A stretch of 64,000 nucleotides of DNA from Carya illinoinensis (lineage: Eukaryota > Streptophyta > Magnoliopsida > Fagales > Juglandaceae), in contig NC_056762.1 of assembly GCF_018687715.1 (NCBI RefSeq), positions 45,377,520 through 45,441,519 on the forward strand. The letters are read 5' to 3'. Position 1 is the stretch's first letter. Each line of letters begins with the position of its first letter. Positions 1 to 10,734 of the stretch are shown here, piece by piece. The position numbers and the translations under genes were made by a program. The notes below the pieces were generated by a model. The model searched no databases and had not been told where the DNA came from. It was given only the letters and a program-made list of their open reading frames with translations.

Positions 1-104
1 AGAATTTTTTTATGCGCACTTTAATGCTTTGGTTTTCAGCCATTGTACGTGATGAAACAATGTCCATGACTTTCTTTCCTTAACCTAGAATGTAATTAGG
101 AGTT

Positions 105-207
105 CTTTTGTATACTTCCTTTGTACACAGGCTATATCTATTTCATTCATATGAATAAAATCTACTTATTACTTATAAAATAAAAAAATAAATAAATAAA
201 TAAATAA
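105..207 (+). mobile_element. LINE 3' tail fragment in PEX5 intron
   Basis: The stretch reads GTATACTTCCTTTGTACA, then a pyrimidine-rich link, AATAAAATCTACTTATTACT, and a tail of repeated AAAT units. This arrangement is what I know from 3' ends of plant L1-type LINEs. No coding part is left. It lies in the intron following the last visible PEX5 exon. Assignment rests on the recognised 3'-end pattern only. Confidence 0.5.
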
Positions 208-270
208 AACAAAAGCAACTAATAATAATTGGGTCGGGGAGAACCTACTATAAAAGGGTGCTGCTACTCA

Positions 271-479
271 GCCCCATGAGTTTGCCCCCTCAAACCTACC
301 ACCAATGCAAACTGCACCTTTTTCTTTTTCTTTTTCTTTGAAACATTTTTTAAACATCTTTATACATTTTTTATAAATAAATAAAAAAAATACACAACTT
401 CACTAATAGTCACTTCCTTAGCCATTAAGAAAAAATAAAATGCCCAAGCAGTAACTTTGAGGGGGCAAACTCATGGGGC
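271..479. mobile_element. MITE with a perfect 24-bp terminal inverted repeat
   Basis: Bases 271-294 (starting GCCCCATGAGTTTGCCCC) are the exact reverse complement of 456-479. The 209-bp interior is AT-rich and contains CCTTAGCCATTAAGAAAAAA, which recurs in a second small foldback element at 50791-51031, so the two look like one family. No convincing target duplication is visible beside the repeats. It sits in a PEX5 intron. Confidence 0.75.
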
Positions 480-633
480 CAAATATCATTTTTCCAATAT
501 AAAAACCTTACAAAATGGTCACAAAACCACCCAATTAACAATGCTAGTTCAAAAGTGTTCTCCCCAAGTACAAAGATGAGCATTTGACGATTGTTCAATA
601 GTACTATATCTTCTAGAAGGTCAACTGACTTAC

Positions 634-3600
634 TCATCATATGCATTCGCCCAATTATCAGCAGAATCCTCTTCCAAAGCCCCTTCACCAACTTGACGCC
701 CAAACTCTTCTGCCCAGTCCTGAACATGCAGCTTAGAGAATTCATTGACCCACTGATCATCAACTGGCCCATGTTGCTCTTGTTCAGTTGTAAACTCATT
801 CACCCATTGATCAGAACCATGAGAAAGCTGAAAAAAACTAGAATCAAGACAACAGAGATTGGAGGAAAACTCAACCCTTACAGAATTATGTGATGCACGT
901 ATTTTAGACATCAAAGTGAACAAAGCCAATGCCTTATTTGCATGCACCCCAAATATAGGTAGTATCTTCTAGGGCGCACACAAATAAATTGTACACGTCC
1001 TTAAACCATTGTTGTCATTTCTAATTTGCCATCATCCAAATTTACCCCGAGAAAAAAAGTCAAAAGTTTAATTTTCCAATGATACCTTTGATTTTATTAT
1101 TGGTTACATGTACCCCATCTGCCTTTTTCCAAATAAATAAAAAATAAAAAATAAGACTCAACTCAAATGGTGATTTCATAAAGGACGGGCAAATGCATCT
1201 AATCTACTGATTTCTTTCTACCACTTGAAAGATAAGAAAAAGAGGTTGAGGTAGAGCTTCATTGAGTATGAAAACACTTGCCTGTCTCTGTGCAGCAGAA
1301 CATGATTGTTATAAATATCATTGACTCTGATATTCTAGAATGTGACTGATATATATTTTTGTTTTCACTATATGTTGATTTCTAAATGTTTGCTAGATCA
1401 GTTTTATGCACAACATATATTGATGGCCTTTGTATGACCTTCTAATTTTATATGTCATGTAACCTATCAAAAAAATTTATATGTCATGTCATAGCTTCTT
1501 CCTCAAAAACCTATCCAAAATACCTGCTATTATAAGTTCAAGCATAAAAAAAGTGTTACCATTTGAAATCCTATGACTGATATGTAAAACTTTAAAACAC
1601 AGTTTGTTTATGTATAAATTTTGTATCAGTTTATTGCTATATATGTGCATGTTCATATGCATACACATGTAGTTGTATGCTTATACGCACATGTACACAT
1701 TGGGAAATGATACATACATATACAAAGAAATGCAAAGCAATGCTGTAATATATTGGATGAATGCATTAGCCAAACATATACTTGAATACATACAAATTCA
1801 TCAGCCCAAGCAGAACTCCTGTTATACTGTTGTCGATATTCTGCTGCCCAATCCCCAGATGCAGGTAATGCAGTTTCCTTGACTTGATTATCATCAATAA
1901 TAAGTTCACCACGACTCATCTTTGACAAAAACTGAAGAAATTTTGAGTTCTGCATGCCACAAATTGCTGTACAACATTAAATATTGCAAGAAAACAAAGC
2001 CAAAAAGTACAAAAATAGATCAATGAAAATTGAGTCATTTAATGGAAACAAAGGAAAAAAAATTTAAGTGATCACAAAACTTTTTTTTAATTGAAAAACA
2101 AAAATTTTATTGATCATGAAATAGACAAGCCAAAGTATACAGGACATATACGAGAGTGTCTCCTATGCGTAAACTGCGGCAAAATTAACACTTAATTTTA
2201 TTATTATTATTGGCACCCGGTGTCCAAGAACAAAGTCCCAACTAATCCCGACAATGCACAAGCCCTCAGCAAAGAGTTTCCCACAAGTGCACCTCAGGTA
2301 ATTCAAAGGAAAGTTTCCCCAATCCAATGGTCCTTAGAAATTGTTTGCACCCAACAGGATTTGAACCCTAGACCTAGAGGGAGCATGCCACCAAGACCAA
2401 GGCCTTTAATGCTCAAAATGGTCCAAACAAGATGAGTTCTAAAGAGTATTGAATCCTTTTCATTCCAAGAACAGTTTTATAGAGATTGGTACCATCATAA
2501 GTGCAACAGCCAAATAGCTCTAAGAATTTTTGAATGGTTCCTTAAAGATGTTTTCAGCATGATGCTTAAAAGATGCGCATGAAAGTAAGAACTTAAAACT
2601 TTTTTCTTCAAAACTCTGCTACCTTGAACAGCCTCTATAGATTTTAATGGGCAGAGTTTTCTCGAATATTTTCTTATTCCTAGTTAGATGCTCCTCTTGT
2701 ATACTTCTCGTGTACTCTTGCTATGCCTTCTGAGTTTTTTTTTTTTTCCTTTCTTTTCAAATAAAATCTTCATTACCAATAAAAAAAGGTCGATATAAAG
2801 CTTGTTTATGTCAAACATCCCTGAGCATCCAAAACCCAGAAAATTCACATGCAAATACCATGTCAAGAATGTATGAGAAACATTAATTTCATGAGAGCAT
2901 AAGAACCTGAAATTTAGGGTCATCATTTTGGGCTAACGTATTTGCAAGCATGCGGGTCTGCTCCATGGCAGCAAAGTTCGAGATATTTGCACCTCTCATG
3001 TGATCTACCGACGTCAACTGAGATTGTACCAGTAATTAAAAAAAGAGATATCAATAAAATGTCTCATGATACATGTAGTGAAGTAGAAAGGCCTTATTTT
3101 TGTCATGATCTCAATTTAAAGATTGTACGAATTTATGCCCTATGATATATACAGTAAGTACAAAAGAAGTTGTGCGGAAATGCATTCCTTAGGTAAAAAT
3201 ACTTTCTTACCTGCTCGAATTCAGAGGCCCAACCAATTGCACCATGTTGTTGTTCAAAAGAGTGAGCCCAAGCATCGGCATTGCCATGTTCCATTCTCTG
3301 TTGGTTAAATTCAGTTACCCATTCATCTGCAGCATGAGCACCATGTTTCAGGCTATCTTGGGACTCATTCCAGTAATCCTCTAGTTCCCTAAATCTCCCA
3401 GGCAGAGGCCCCTTAGCCCGAACGTCACCATCAATATCCAAAGAACATAAAAGAGCATTAACCTGGAAATATAAAAGTAAACTAGTTTAGATTATACGTT
3501 TCAAGCAATTGAGCTGGAAAAAATCAAGTATATGTTCCTTATGTACATCACATAATGAGAACAATTAAAATAAGGACCAAGGCCAAGACATATTTGCTTC

Positions 3601-5496
3601 TAAATCCTTTGAAACAATATAAATAATTCCTTATAAAAAAAAAAAAAAAAAAAAAAAAACATAAATAATGATGATAAAAAGATTATAAAAAAAAAAAAGA
3701 ACTCATTCCACTCCACTAGGACCAATCAAACTTTAAGCAGAAAATTATGAAAGAAACCAAATGGCTAAACGTTAATGTAAACACGATAAATGAGGGCAGC
3801 AATCCCAAATAGTTAGATACTATAAAACTAAGCTAATTGGAACTTTGCTCAGTCCACGAAAGACCAATTCAAAATAGGGATGAAGAAAATCACTGAGAAA
3901 GTTCTGAAACACGTAATAGAATGAGGTAAATCAAGTAACATTCCAGACCTGTGCATTTATGAAGTCTTCACTTTTATCTGCAAAAAAGTGTCGGGCCATT
4001 ATGCTGCTACGGTCGCGTATGCATTGCTTGTCACCTTCAGACAAACCTAATATTGGGAGTGGAATAGGGCGAAATGGTACTCCACCACGGCTACTATCAA
4101 CGAAGGAATGCAAGAAGCTGGATAACACTCTCTGTGGTGGCCCTGCAGGTCAGTGGGAAGTAAAAAATATTGACAAAAATAGTAAGAAACTTTTCTTCTG
4201 CTTACAAGAAAGAGCATCCATAAACCCACCAACAAATTCTCCCAAACCCCCCCCCCCCCCCCGCACAGGGGGCGCGTTTCCCTCAGTTAGACCTGAATCT
4301 CAAATTGTTCAGGTCAGCAACATGAATCCTTCTTAAAACTACAGTGGTGTCTTTTTTTTTTTTTAAGTTTTATTCTAATAGGGAGTTTCTATTGTCCTGA
4401 CCAGACCAACTTAACCATAAGTTGTTTTTCCCACAAGGAGTAATCCCCTATTGAAAAAAAAAAAAAAAAAAAAAAAAAACCTTATCCTTATTCATCAATG
4501 TTCTACACCTATCACGTCTCTAAAACCATCTTGAATTTCCTACTTCCCAATGTAAACACATAACTCTTTTCGCTTCCAATATAAGCCACATCAACTTACT
4601 AGCACCTCAAGAACAGTCTATCAAAACCACAAGAGCTTTTAAACACAGCATTACTGTAGTCATGCACCCTGTCAAAGGTCCATTCCTTTAAGCTTCTCCA
4701 AGCCCCAAGGGCCTTTATTGTAGCTTTTCTAATTCGACTTGTGTAAAATTCACGTCCAAGAAAAGCTCAGAAATCAAATAAGCTCAGACGTTACCGTCCA
4801 AAATTGGTTGTTGAGGCTGAGTGAGAGATGCCCTATCATATATGCGGTCAAGCTCAGGGATGAGGGTTTGACTTCCCCTACCCTGAGGCGGAAGCGGAGC
4901 CTGAGAACGCTGTATATCATCCCACGCAGCAGAAAGTTCACCCTGCCCTGCAGAGCGGAAGCCGCGAAGAAAGTCTGAGCCCTGACCGCATAAAAACAAT
5001 TATGATAAAAGGTCCAAGTTATTCATGATAGAAAGAAATCCAAGTTATCCAGCAAGACAAGTAACAAAACAATAGAGAAGATGACCATTATGAAAAACAA
5101 AATAAAATAAGAAAAAGAAAAAACCTGGTCGTTGGATTCCACAAATGACCGATCAAGAGCTCCTAAATGATCATCGGTATCTGCGAAGAAATGCCTCTCG
5201 GAACTTGTGGGTACAGATGTAGGAATCTCCTTTATCTTTTCCTGTAACGAGACAAAAAACAGTCCAATTCTCGATTAAATTAAAACTACGATAGTTTGTC
5301 AAATTTTACATCAGAAACCCAAATCCAGTAATCGTGAACAGGAAAACTGTGACAAAATCAAGGAAATAGAGAACACATCTACCTTAGAAGAAGATCCAAT
5401 AAGAGCGTTGGCCAGAGCACCGATAGGATTGGACGAAGAAGAAGAGCCGGGTACCGCACAAGCAGCTCCACCGGTAACAAGCTCACGCATCGCCAT
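634..5496 (-). CDS. PEX5: PEX5, peroxisomal PTS1 import receptor (N-terminal half, eight exons, continues past left edge)
   Basis: PEX5 is the cytosolic cycling receptor that binds C-terminal PTS1 signals and docks at the PEX13/PEX14 complex of the peroxisome. Exons, in order of translation: 5496-5383, 5241-5125, 4981-4795, 4142-3949, 3462-3211, 3017-2907, 1949-1794, 827-634. All have AG/GT borders and phases that join without a break, giving about 442 residues. The start MAMRELVTGGAACAVPG matches plant PEX5, including the conserved Cys13 used for receptor ubiquitination and recycling. Nine WxxxF/Y motifs that bind PEX14 are visible: WVTEF, WAHSF, WASEF, WAAEY, WADEF, WVNEF twice, WAEEF, WANAY. 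Also recognisable are CIRDRSSIMARHFFAD and KMSRGELIIDDNQVK. The last visible exon ends in a split codon at a GTAAGT donor. The TPR domain that reads PTS1 must lie beyond position 1. No stop or frameshift is seen. The joint between the 1794 and 827 exons lacks about four residues found in Arabidopsis PEX5. Confidence 0.95.
828..1793 (-). other. PEX5 intron without recognised elements
   Basis: This is the 966-bp intron between PEX5 exons 7 and 8. It is AT-rich, with short poly-A/T runs and TATATG-type simple sequence near 1620-1700. I see no gene or complete mobile element in it. Confidence 0.6.
2085..2175 (-). mobile_element. LINE 3' tail fragment, minus strand
   Basis: Read on the minus strand it gives GTATACTTTGGCTTGTC, then ATCAATAAAATTTTTG and an A-rich end. 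This is the same 3'-end pattern as at 105-207, in the opposite orientation. It lies in the PEX5 intron between exons 6 and 7, next to the SINE-like sequence. Confidence 0.45.
2196..2430 (-). mobile_element. tRNA-derived SINE, Au-like
   Basis: On the minus strand this reads from a tRNA-like head, with a box A-like TTGGTGGCATGC and a box B-like GGGTTCAAATCC. It continues through GTTGGGTGCAAACAATTTC and GTGCACTTGTGGGAAAC to CGGGATTAGTTGGGAC, GACACCGGGTGCC and a short AAT-repeat tail. That order of blocks is what I recall for Au-family SINEs of flowering plants. It is inserted antisense... that is, in the same orientation as PEX5, inside the exon 6-7 intron. Confidence 0.65.
2685..2775 (+). mobile_element. 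LINE 3' tail fragment
   Basis: CTTGTATACTTCTCGTGTAC, then a pyrimidine run and CAAATAAAATCTTCATTAC, repeat the LINE 3'-end pattern seen at 105-207. It lies in the same PEX5 intron as the SINE. An internal poly-T of about 14 bases makes it look like a diverged copy. Confidence 0.4.
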
Positions 5497-5735
5497 AATA
5501 CTCTCTCTGTGTCTAAATTGTCAACTAAATTCTTGTTAGAGTTGGAGGCCTGTTCGATCTTTCTCTCGCTTTGTGGCGGTGTTGCTTTCTGGCTTTGCCT
5601 TCTCTCTGTTAAAAAGCTGTGTACTTATTCGTTCCGCGGTTCTACAACTTTTCTCTCTTTTATTTTTATTTTTGGCAATTTTCAACAGTTGAGCATGTTT
5701 TCATTTCGGAGTGGTTTGGTTTCGTTTGGTTAGTT
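5497..5735 (-). promoter_or_regulatory. PEX5 5' UTR and proximal promoter region
   Basis: This is the sequence just upstream of the PEX5 start codon on the minus strand. It is purine-rich in the sense strand (long TCTC/CTTT runs on the plus strand), as is usual for plant leaders. No clear TATA box was identified. The next repeat begins at about 5710, so the unique promoter is short. Confidence 0.4.
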
Positions 5736-6085
5736 CAGATGAGAAAAAGGGATAAAATATTTTATTAAAAATTAAATAAAATATTTTTAAAATATAATTT
5801 TTTAATATTATTATTATTTTAAAATTTTAAAAAATTAAATTAGTTATTATATTTTATGTATAAATTTAAAAAAATATAATAATAATATGAGATGAGATGA
5901 AAAATTTTTACTATTCAAACGGAGAATCGAATTATTACAAATTTTTTAAACTTTTAAATAAAATAAAAATAATAACATAATTTTTTTAAAAATTTTCAAA
6001 TAAAAATAATATTAAATAATTATACTATAATAATATTTTATTTAATTTTATCTCATCTCATCTCATCTTTTTAACCAAAAGACCT
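5710..6085. mobile_element. AT-rich foldback MITE with GATGAGATGA arms
   Basis: The left arm has TTTGGTTAGTTCAGATGAGA followed by AT-rich sequence, and a second block GATGAGATGAAAAATTTTTA at 5889-5910. The right arm ends TCTCATCTCATCTCATC, then TTTTTAACCAAAAGACC, an imperfect inverted copy of the left end. The element appears to consist of two inverted half-copies back to back, immediately upstream of PEX5. Confidence 0.55.
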
Positions 6086-6114
6086 TACACTTTTATTGTT
6101 TTGAAAGAAAAACT

Positions 6115-6475
6115 GTGGTATATTTAGAGCATTTGGATAGATAGAATAATAGTAAAATAGTTTGAGTTAAAATGTTTTATTAAATTTTAGAAAATTAAAG
6201 AGAAAAAATTGAATAAAAATATTATAAAATTATAAAATTATTTTAATATTATTTTATTTTGAAATTTGAAAGAATACTATTATTTTTTGTATTTTTTTTT
6301 ATTTGACAGTTTAAAAATGTTATCATGATTCGAATTTAATTAGATGATAAATTTAAAATTTTGTAATTAAAAGTATTTATGTTTGAGTAATATTTGAAAA
6401 AGAAATATATGAAAATATTTAAAAATACTTGAAAATAATTACATTGCCAAAAAGACTCATAATTTATGAAATAAT
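6115..6475. repeat. Diverged AT-rich repeat related to the GATGA family
   Basis: It begins ATATTTAGAGCATTTGGATA and continues with AATATTATTTTATTTTGAAA and TTGAAAGAATACTATTATT. It lacks clean GATGA runs. The order of motifs resembles the repeats at 20185-20905. Boundaries are approximate. Confidence 0.35.
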
Positions 6476-8930
6476 TATTATCTAATTACAATCGTAACAT
6501 AGGAAAGAAATATGGACGAAATCTTAAACAATGAGAATAATTATTATTTTAAAAAGAAAGATGCTACATGTAGGCCTACAAAATCCTCATAACGCCCAGC
6601 TTCATAAAGCCCAAAACGAGCCATTAATGTCAAGCGACCACTTCATCCTTTGCATTTTACTTTCTAGGCTTGTTTGGTTCTTTGACTGCTATCAGCTGAT
6701 GCGGTTTAGATTAGACATCTTCTAACAAGTGAACATTGAATTGAGTTTGCATATGTAAATAACTCAGTTGCTTTTAACACTGTAGGTAGATGTAACATGT
6801 CTTGACATAAAAGAGATTCCTTACATAAAATCAAACATTATAACTCTTTTTTCTCTCTCCCCCTCTCTGTTTCACGTCCTTCTTCCTTCCCAAGCCGTCT
6901 ATAACAAACATCCAAACATTCCTATTTCATCATCATGCCATCTCGAATGGTAATAGAGGCGACTTCACGGCACCCATTGAAATTGGCATCACTATCGACA
7001 CTCAGCTATTTTATGTTTACAAGCGGGGCCAATTTCTAACTCCAATCGTCCCCCACAGTCGACAACGAAATGAGATTTTTTGTACTGGGATTTTGAAAAG
7101 GCTGGTGTACTGTGTCAACGGAAACACTTGCCACCGTCAACCCCTCCAATGTCTGCAACAAAGTAATTGTCGTTTGAACCACTGCAGCCCTCTGGCTTCT
7201 GCTTGAGCGTGCTAAATCAAAAGGGATGCCATTTGAGTGCATTACGCTTTGGTCAAACTGATCCTCTGCTCGTTTGCACGAAACTTTATTTCCAATCTCT
7301 CAACTCATAGGTGCTACTGTAAACCAGGTCTAGACGATAGTGCCCCCATTTTTTTTTTCTTTCTAGCAATTTTTCCTATATAATTCCACCATGCCGAAAT
7401 CAAGATGCCCCACCAGCATCTTACCTCGGAAGCAAAGCTCCTCTATAGTCATGCTTCACTCCCGAAGTCTTACCATCAAGAGACCAACAATCACGACACC
7501 TAGGACGTGCTCTTACCGAGTAAGCAATGATATCAACTCAATCTTGTTTCATTTCACTGTTCAATGTTTCATAAGAATTTTGTCAAACATGTGGAGTGCA
7601 TGTAGAGTGCATCATTAGTATCATATCTTGATCAAGGACATCATTCGGATTTGCTCCTCCTTCTAAATGATGATTTGCCTCTAATCTAGTGTAAAATCTC
7701 AATCTGTCCATGTCTTAATTTGGTACTACATAATAGGTTTTGTGATGCATGAATTTATTTTCAACACCATAGTCAATATCAAGCTGGTTATAGAGCCATT
7801 TTCTTGAATGTATGAGATTCATGAATTAGATAACAACTGCTTAAGGAAGTCCATTGGAGAACCATATATTTGAACTTGGTCAACAGAGAGATCTTGTAAG
7901 GTAGATTCGAATTTCTGAATGCTATTTCAGGTGAAACTGGTGGCTGGAAATGATTGTTAGGATCCTTTTGATCATTTTCTTCATCACTTGAAAATAATTT
8001 GCTTTGATTGAATTTCACTCATCGCATTTAAATTAATAGGGAAGCTTGTGTCCATATTGATTGAATTGATGTGTACCTTCTGCGCTTGTGAAATGTTGCA
8101 TTGGGCTATGATAAGATCAATGGCACGATTATCTTTAGTAACCTGTTATGGAAAATAGTTTAGATATTTTTTCTCAATATAATAGGAATCATGAAAAAAT
8201 CATTTTTAGCAAATAAACAAAGAAAAGGCCAAACCATAATGCTCATGCGAAAGTAGGATGAAAAGTATCCTTGTATTTCTTAAGTTCATTATGAAGAAAG
8301 GTAAGAATGGTATTAATTAAGAAACATCATACTTGTTTATTAGCAAACAACTCAATAATTACTCCTGCCAATGGAATCAAAACCCTAGTACCAAATGTTT
8401 CCTGCAATTGTGAACGGTACAAAAACCCTTTTTTCCTATTGGATGTTCTTAATGAAGAAGAAACAAAGAATATAAAAGCTAACCACTTTTCATTCTAAAG
8501 TGTTTCTTTTTATATTTGGATCCAAGTTGCATGTTAAACTAGTAGGTGAACTGCAACCTTTGCATGAGTGAGAGTTTATAATTTACTTTCTTATTTGGTA
8601 ATTGTTATCTAATTCTTTTTTGGTAATTGACAATAATATTTACTTTCTTATTTGTTATGTTTCTGGCAACCATACTTCCTACGCTCATCTGGTGGCTCCT
8701 TGTACAAGGTATATTTATTAATTAGTACAAATACATTATCAATAATATTTACTCACATGTATGGTTGTATTCATTCTATGATATATTACATGCATTTAAT
8801 TACTCAACTTAAATGTTTGTGCTGAATGCATGTAGCTAGTATATGATGCGTATCAATACGTTTTCATATGGCTTGAAGTGCATTGTCTATTGTTGGGATT
8901 GTCTATTATTTGTATTGTCATACTCGCCCA
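6476..8930. other. Intergenic stretch with no recognised gene
   Basis: Short open frames occur (for example 7036-7242 minus and 7391-7618 plus), but none shows a family motif, exon pattern or codon bias that I can support. Pyrimidine-rich sequence at 6845-6900 could be part of an old promoter or repeat. I see no terminal repeats. Confidence 0.5.
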
Positions 8931-9124
8931 TTAGCAAAATACCATGGATGATATAGAGATTCTACGTGATCGTGACCTTTGGGTTGGCAGAGATGCTGGT
9001 TGATATGTTGTACCAAGAAACATGGAGGGCAAATTGGTGGAGTCCAAAATTACAAACCATGACAGTCTAACTTGCCACGCACCTCACTGAACTTGGTATT
9101 AAGCCAGTTGATTCATCATAAGGG

Positions 9125-9760
9125 AAAAATCGCACGTCTTAAGAACACACTATGCTAGTTTATGGATTTAATGGGCCAAACGGGCAAGGTTTGGAATCCC
9201 ATCACAAAAACTGTAATTGATACGAAAGAACATTGGGCAAATGCTTGTCGGGTAACCTTCTTCTTCTTTAGTCTAATACATTTCTTTTTTATTAATTGCA
9301 TTCTATAATAAATTCCTAGCCCATTATATGATTATTTAATTTTTTTTTTTAAAAAATCTAATAACTTTTTCCATTTCTTAGGTCCGACTGCAATGAAAAA
9401 AGTTCAAGATTTACGGTTGTCAAAACTACAATATCCTATGTGCAAGTTTTGGTCAGTCGGTTGTCACATGAGTGCTGGATTATGTCTCAACGCAAGTACC
9501 CCTATAAAGGAGGAGGAGCGGCTGGAGGATGAATTGAGAGCCCTTGACCTTGTGTTGGGCACAATACTAGCACTACCACAAACTCGACCATTGATTTGGA
9601 TGACATCAAGATGGCCGGCTTGCCTCAGTGAGGGGGGCTACAGCCAAAGAATTCTCATAGGCAACGTAGGGGCCCAACCAGGTCGTCAATCTCACCAGAG
9701 CTTAGCAATGCTCCGCAAACAATTGCTGCGAGCGTTGTAGCATAGACAGAGTTAGATGCT
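9125..9760 (+). pseudogene. Myb/SANT-like gene of a PIF/Harbinger element, decayed
   Basis: PIF/Harbinger elements carry, beside the transposase, a Myb/SANT-like DNA-binding protein needed for transposition. Here one frame gives MGQTGKVWNPITKTVIDTKE followed by HWANACR, and after an intron-like AT-rich gap another frame gives KKFKIYGCQNYNILCASFGQ. In the plant family these correspond to a segment with a conserved Trp-Asn-Pro and a segment ending in a 'Y-D-x-L-C-x-x-F-G' block. Frames change and stops occur between the pieces, so it is not functional. The position upstream of a HARBI1-like gene on the same strand supports the call. The upstream ATG at 8944 may be the old start. Confidence 0.55.
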
Positions 9761-9924
9761 AAGATTTACGAGGTATGCAGTTCAAAGCACAGTAGAGATG
9801 AGGGCTCAAATGGTGGGCTAATGCAGCCTTTAGAAGTATTACACAGTGTATGAAGTTTTTGCAGGACATTACCCCTCTGTTACCACCGGACCTTCATCTT
9901 CATGCAGCGAAAGCTTTTATGGAT

Positions 9925-10060
9925 GAATAATATAATTTTTTAATATTAGTTTTGTTTTGAGATTTGAAAATTTTGAATTGTTTATTATATTTTGTATGGA
10001 AATTTGAAAAAGTTATAATAATGAGATGAGATGAGATGAGAACATTTGGATTTGGTTAAA
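9925..10060. repeat. Fragment of the GATGAGATGA AT-rich MITE family
   Basis: It contains TTTTTTAATATTAG, GAATTGTTTATTATATTTTG, TATGGAAATTTGAAAAAG, AATGAGATGAGATGAGATGA and GGATTTGGTTAAACAAGT. The same blocks in the same order occur at 17270-17455 and 48473-48625. It lies between the two genes of the Harbinger remnant. Confidence 0.6.
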
Positions 10061-10157
10061 CAAGTGGGGCCTAACTGTCTTCCAGCACATGACTCTAAAT
10101 CTAAGATTACAGTGGGTTTGGTCGCTAGTCTAACCACACATCTTGGGCCCCCACAAT

Positions 10158-10279
10158 TTACTTTATCGAAACATTTTAATAAGTAGTAGTTTTCAAACTT
10201 TGGTGTGCTCCCTCGGGCCACAACCATTTATTTTATCGAAACATTTTAATAAGTTGTAGTTTTCAAACTTTGGTGTGTT
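10158..10279. repeat. Imperfect tandem duplication, unit about 70 bp
   Basis: TTATCGAAACATTTTAATAA followed by a GTAGTTTTCAAACTTTGG block occurs at 10163 and again about 70 bases later at 10233, with two or three changes. No coding potential is visible. Confidence 0.7.
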
Positions 10280-10734
10280 GCTTGATCTTATTTTCTCTAG
10301 TCTGATTTTAGTTGTCTTGATTTCTAACACTTATTTCATGTTTGCTAATTTAAGTTCAAATATTGCATGTTGCGTTTATTGAAAGTACTTGCTAATTTGA
10401 TAAAAATATTTATTTTGTTGTTTCTAATATGTTAAACAGAAATAATATTTTTTGCCTGAAAATGTTTGCATGGACATTTTTTTCAAAAGTGTCGAATGGA
10501 CAATGATAGTTGATGGAATGATAAGGTAAACACCGATATCAACAATGAGGGAAACAGGGAGGCCTCCAATAGTAACCCCTTAAATACATTTGATGCAAAT
10601 AGATGGGTGGAATGGGAAGTATGGAGAAGCCGTAACGCTGATGTCTACAATGGCCCTTCTAACTCTGGTCACAGCAGATCAGCAACTTAATGCCTAGCCT
10701 CCTATGCCTAGGCCACAACATAACATTGGGTTGC

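Noticed and set aside
9393..9740. 115-codon open frame taken as a host gene
   Set aside because: The family match (KKFKIYGCQNYNILCASFG) is in another frame of the same stretch, so this frame is incidental within a decayed transposon gene.
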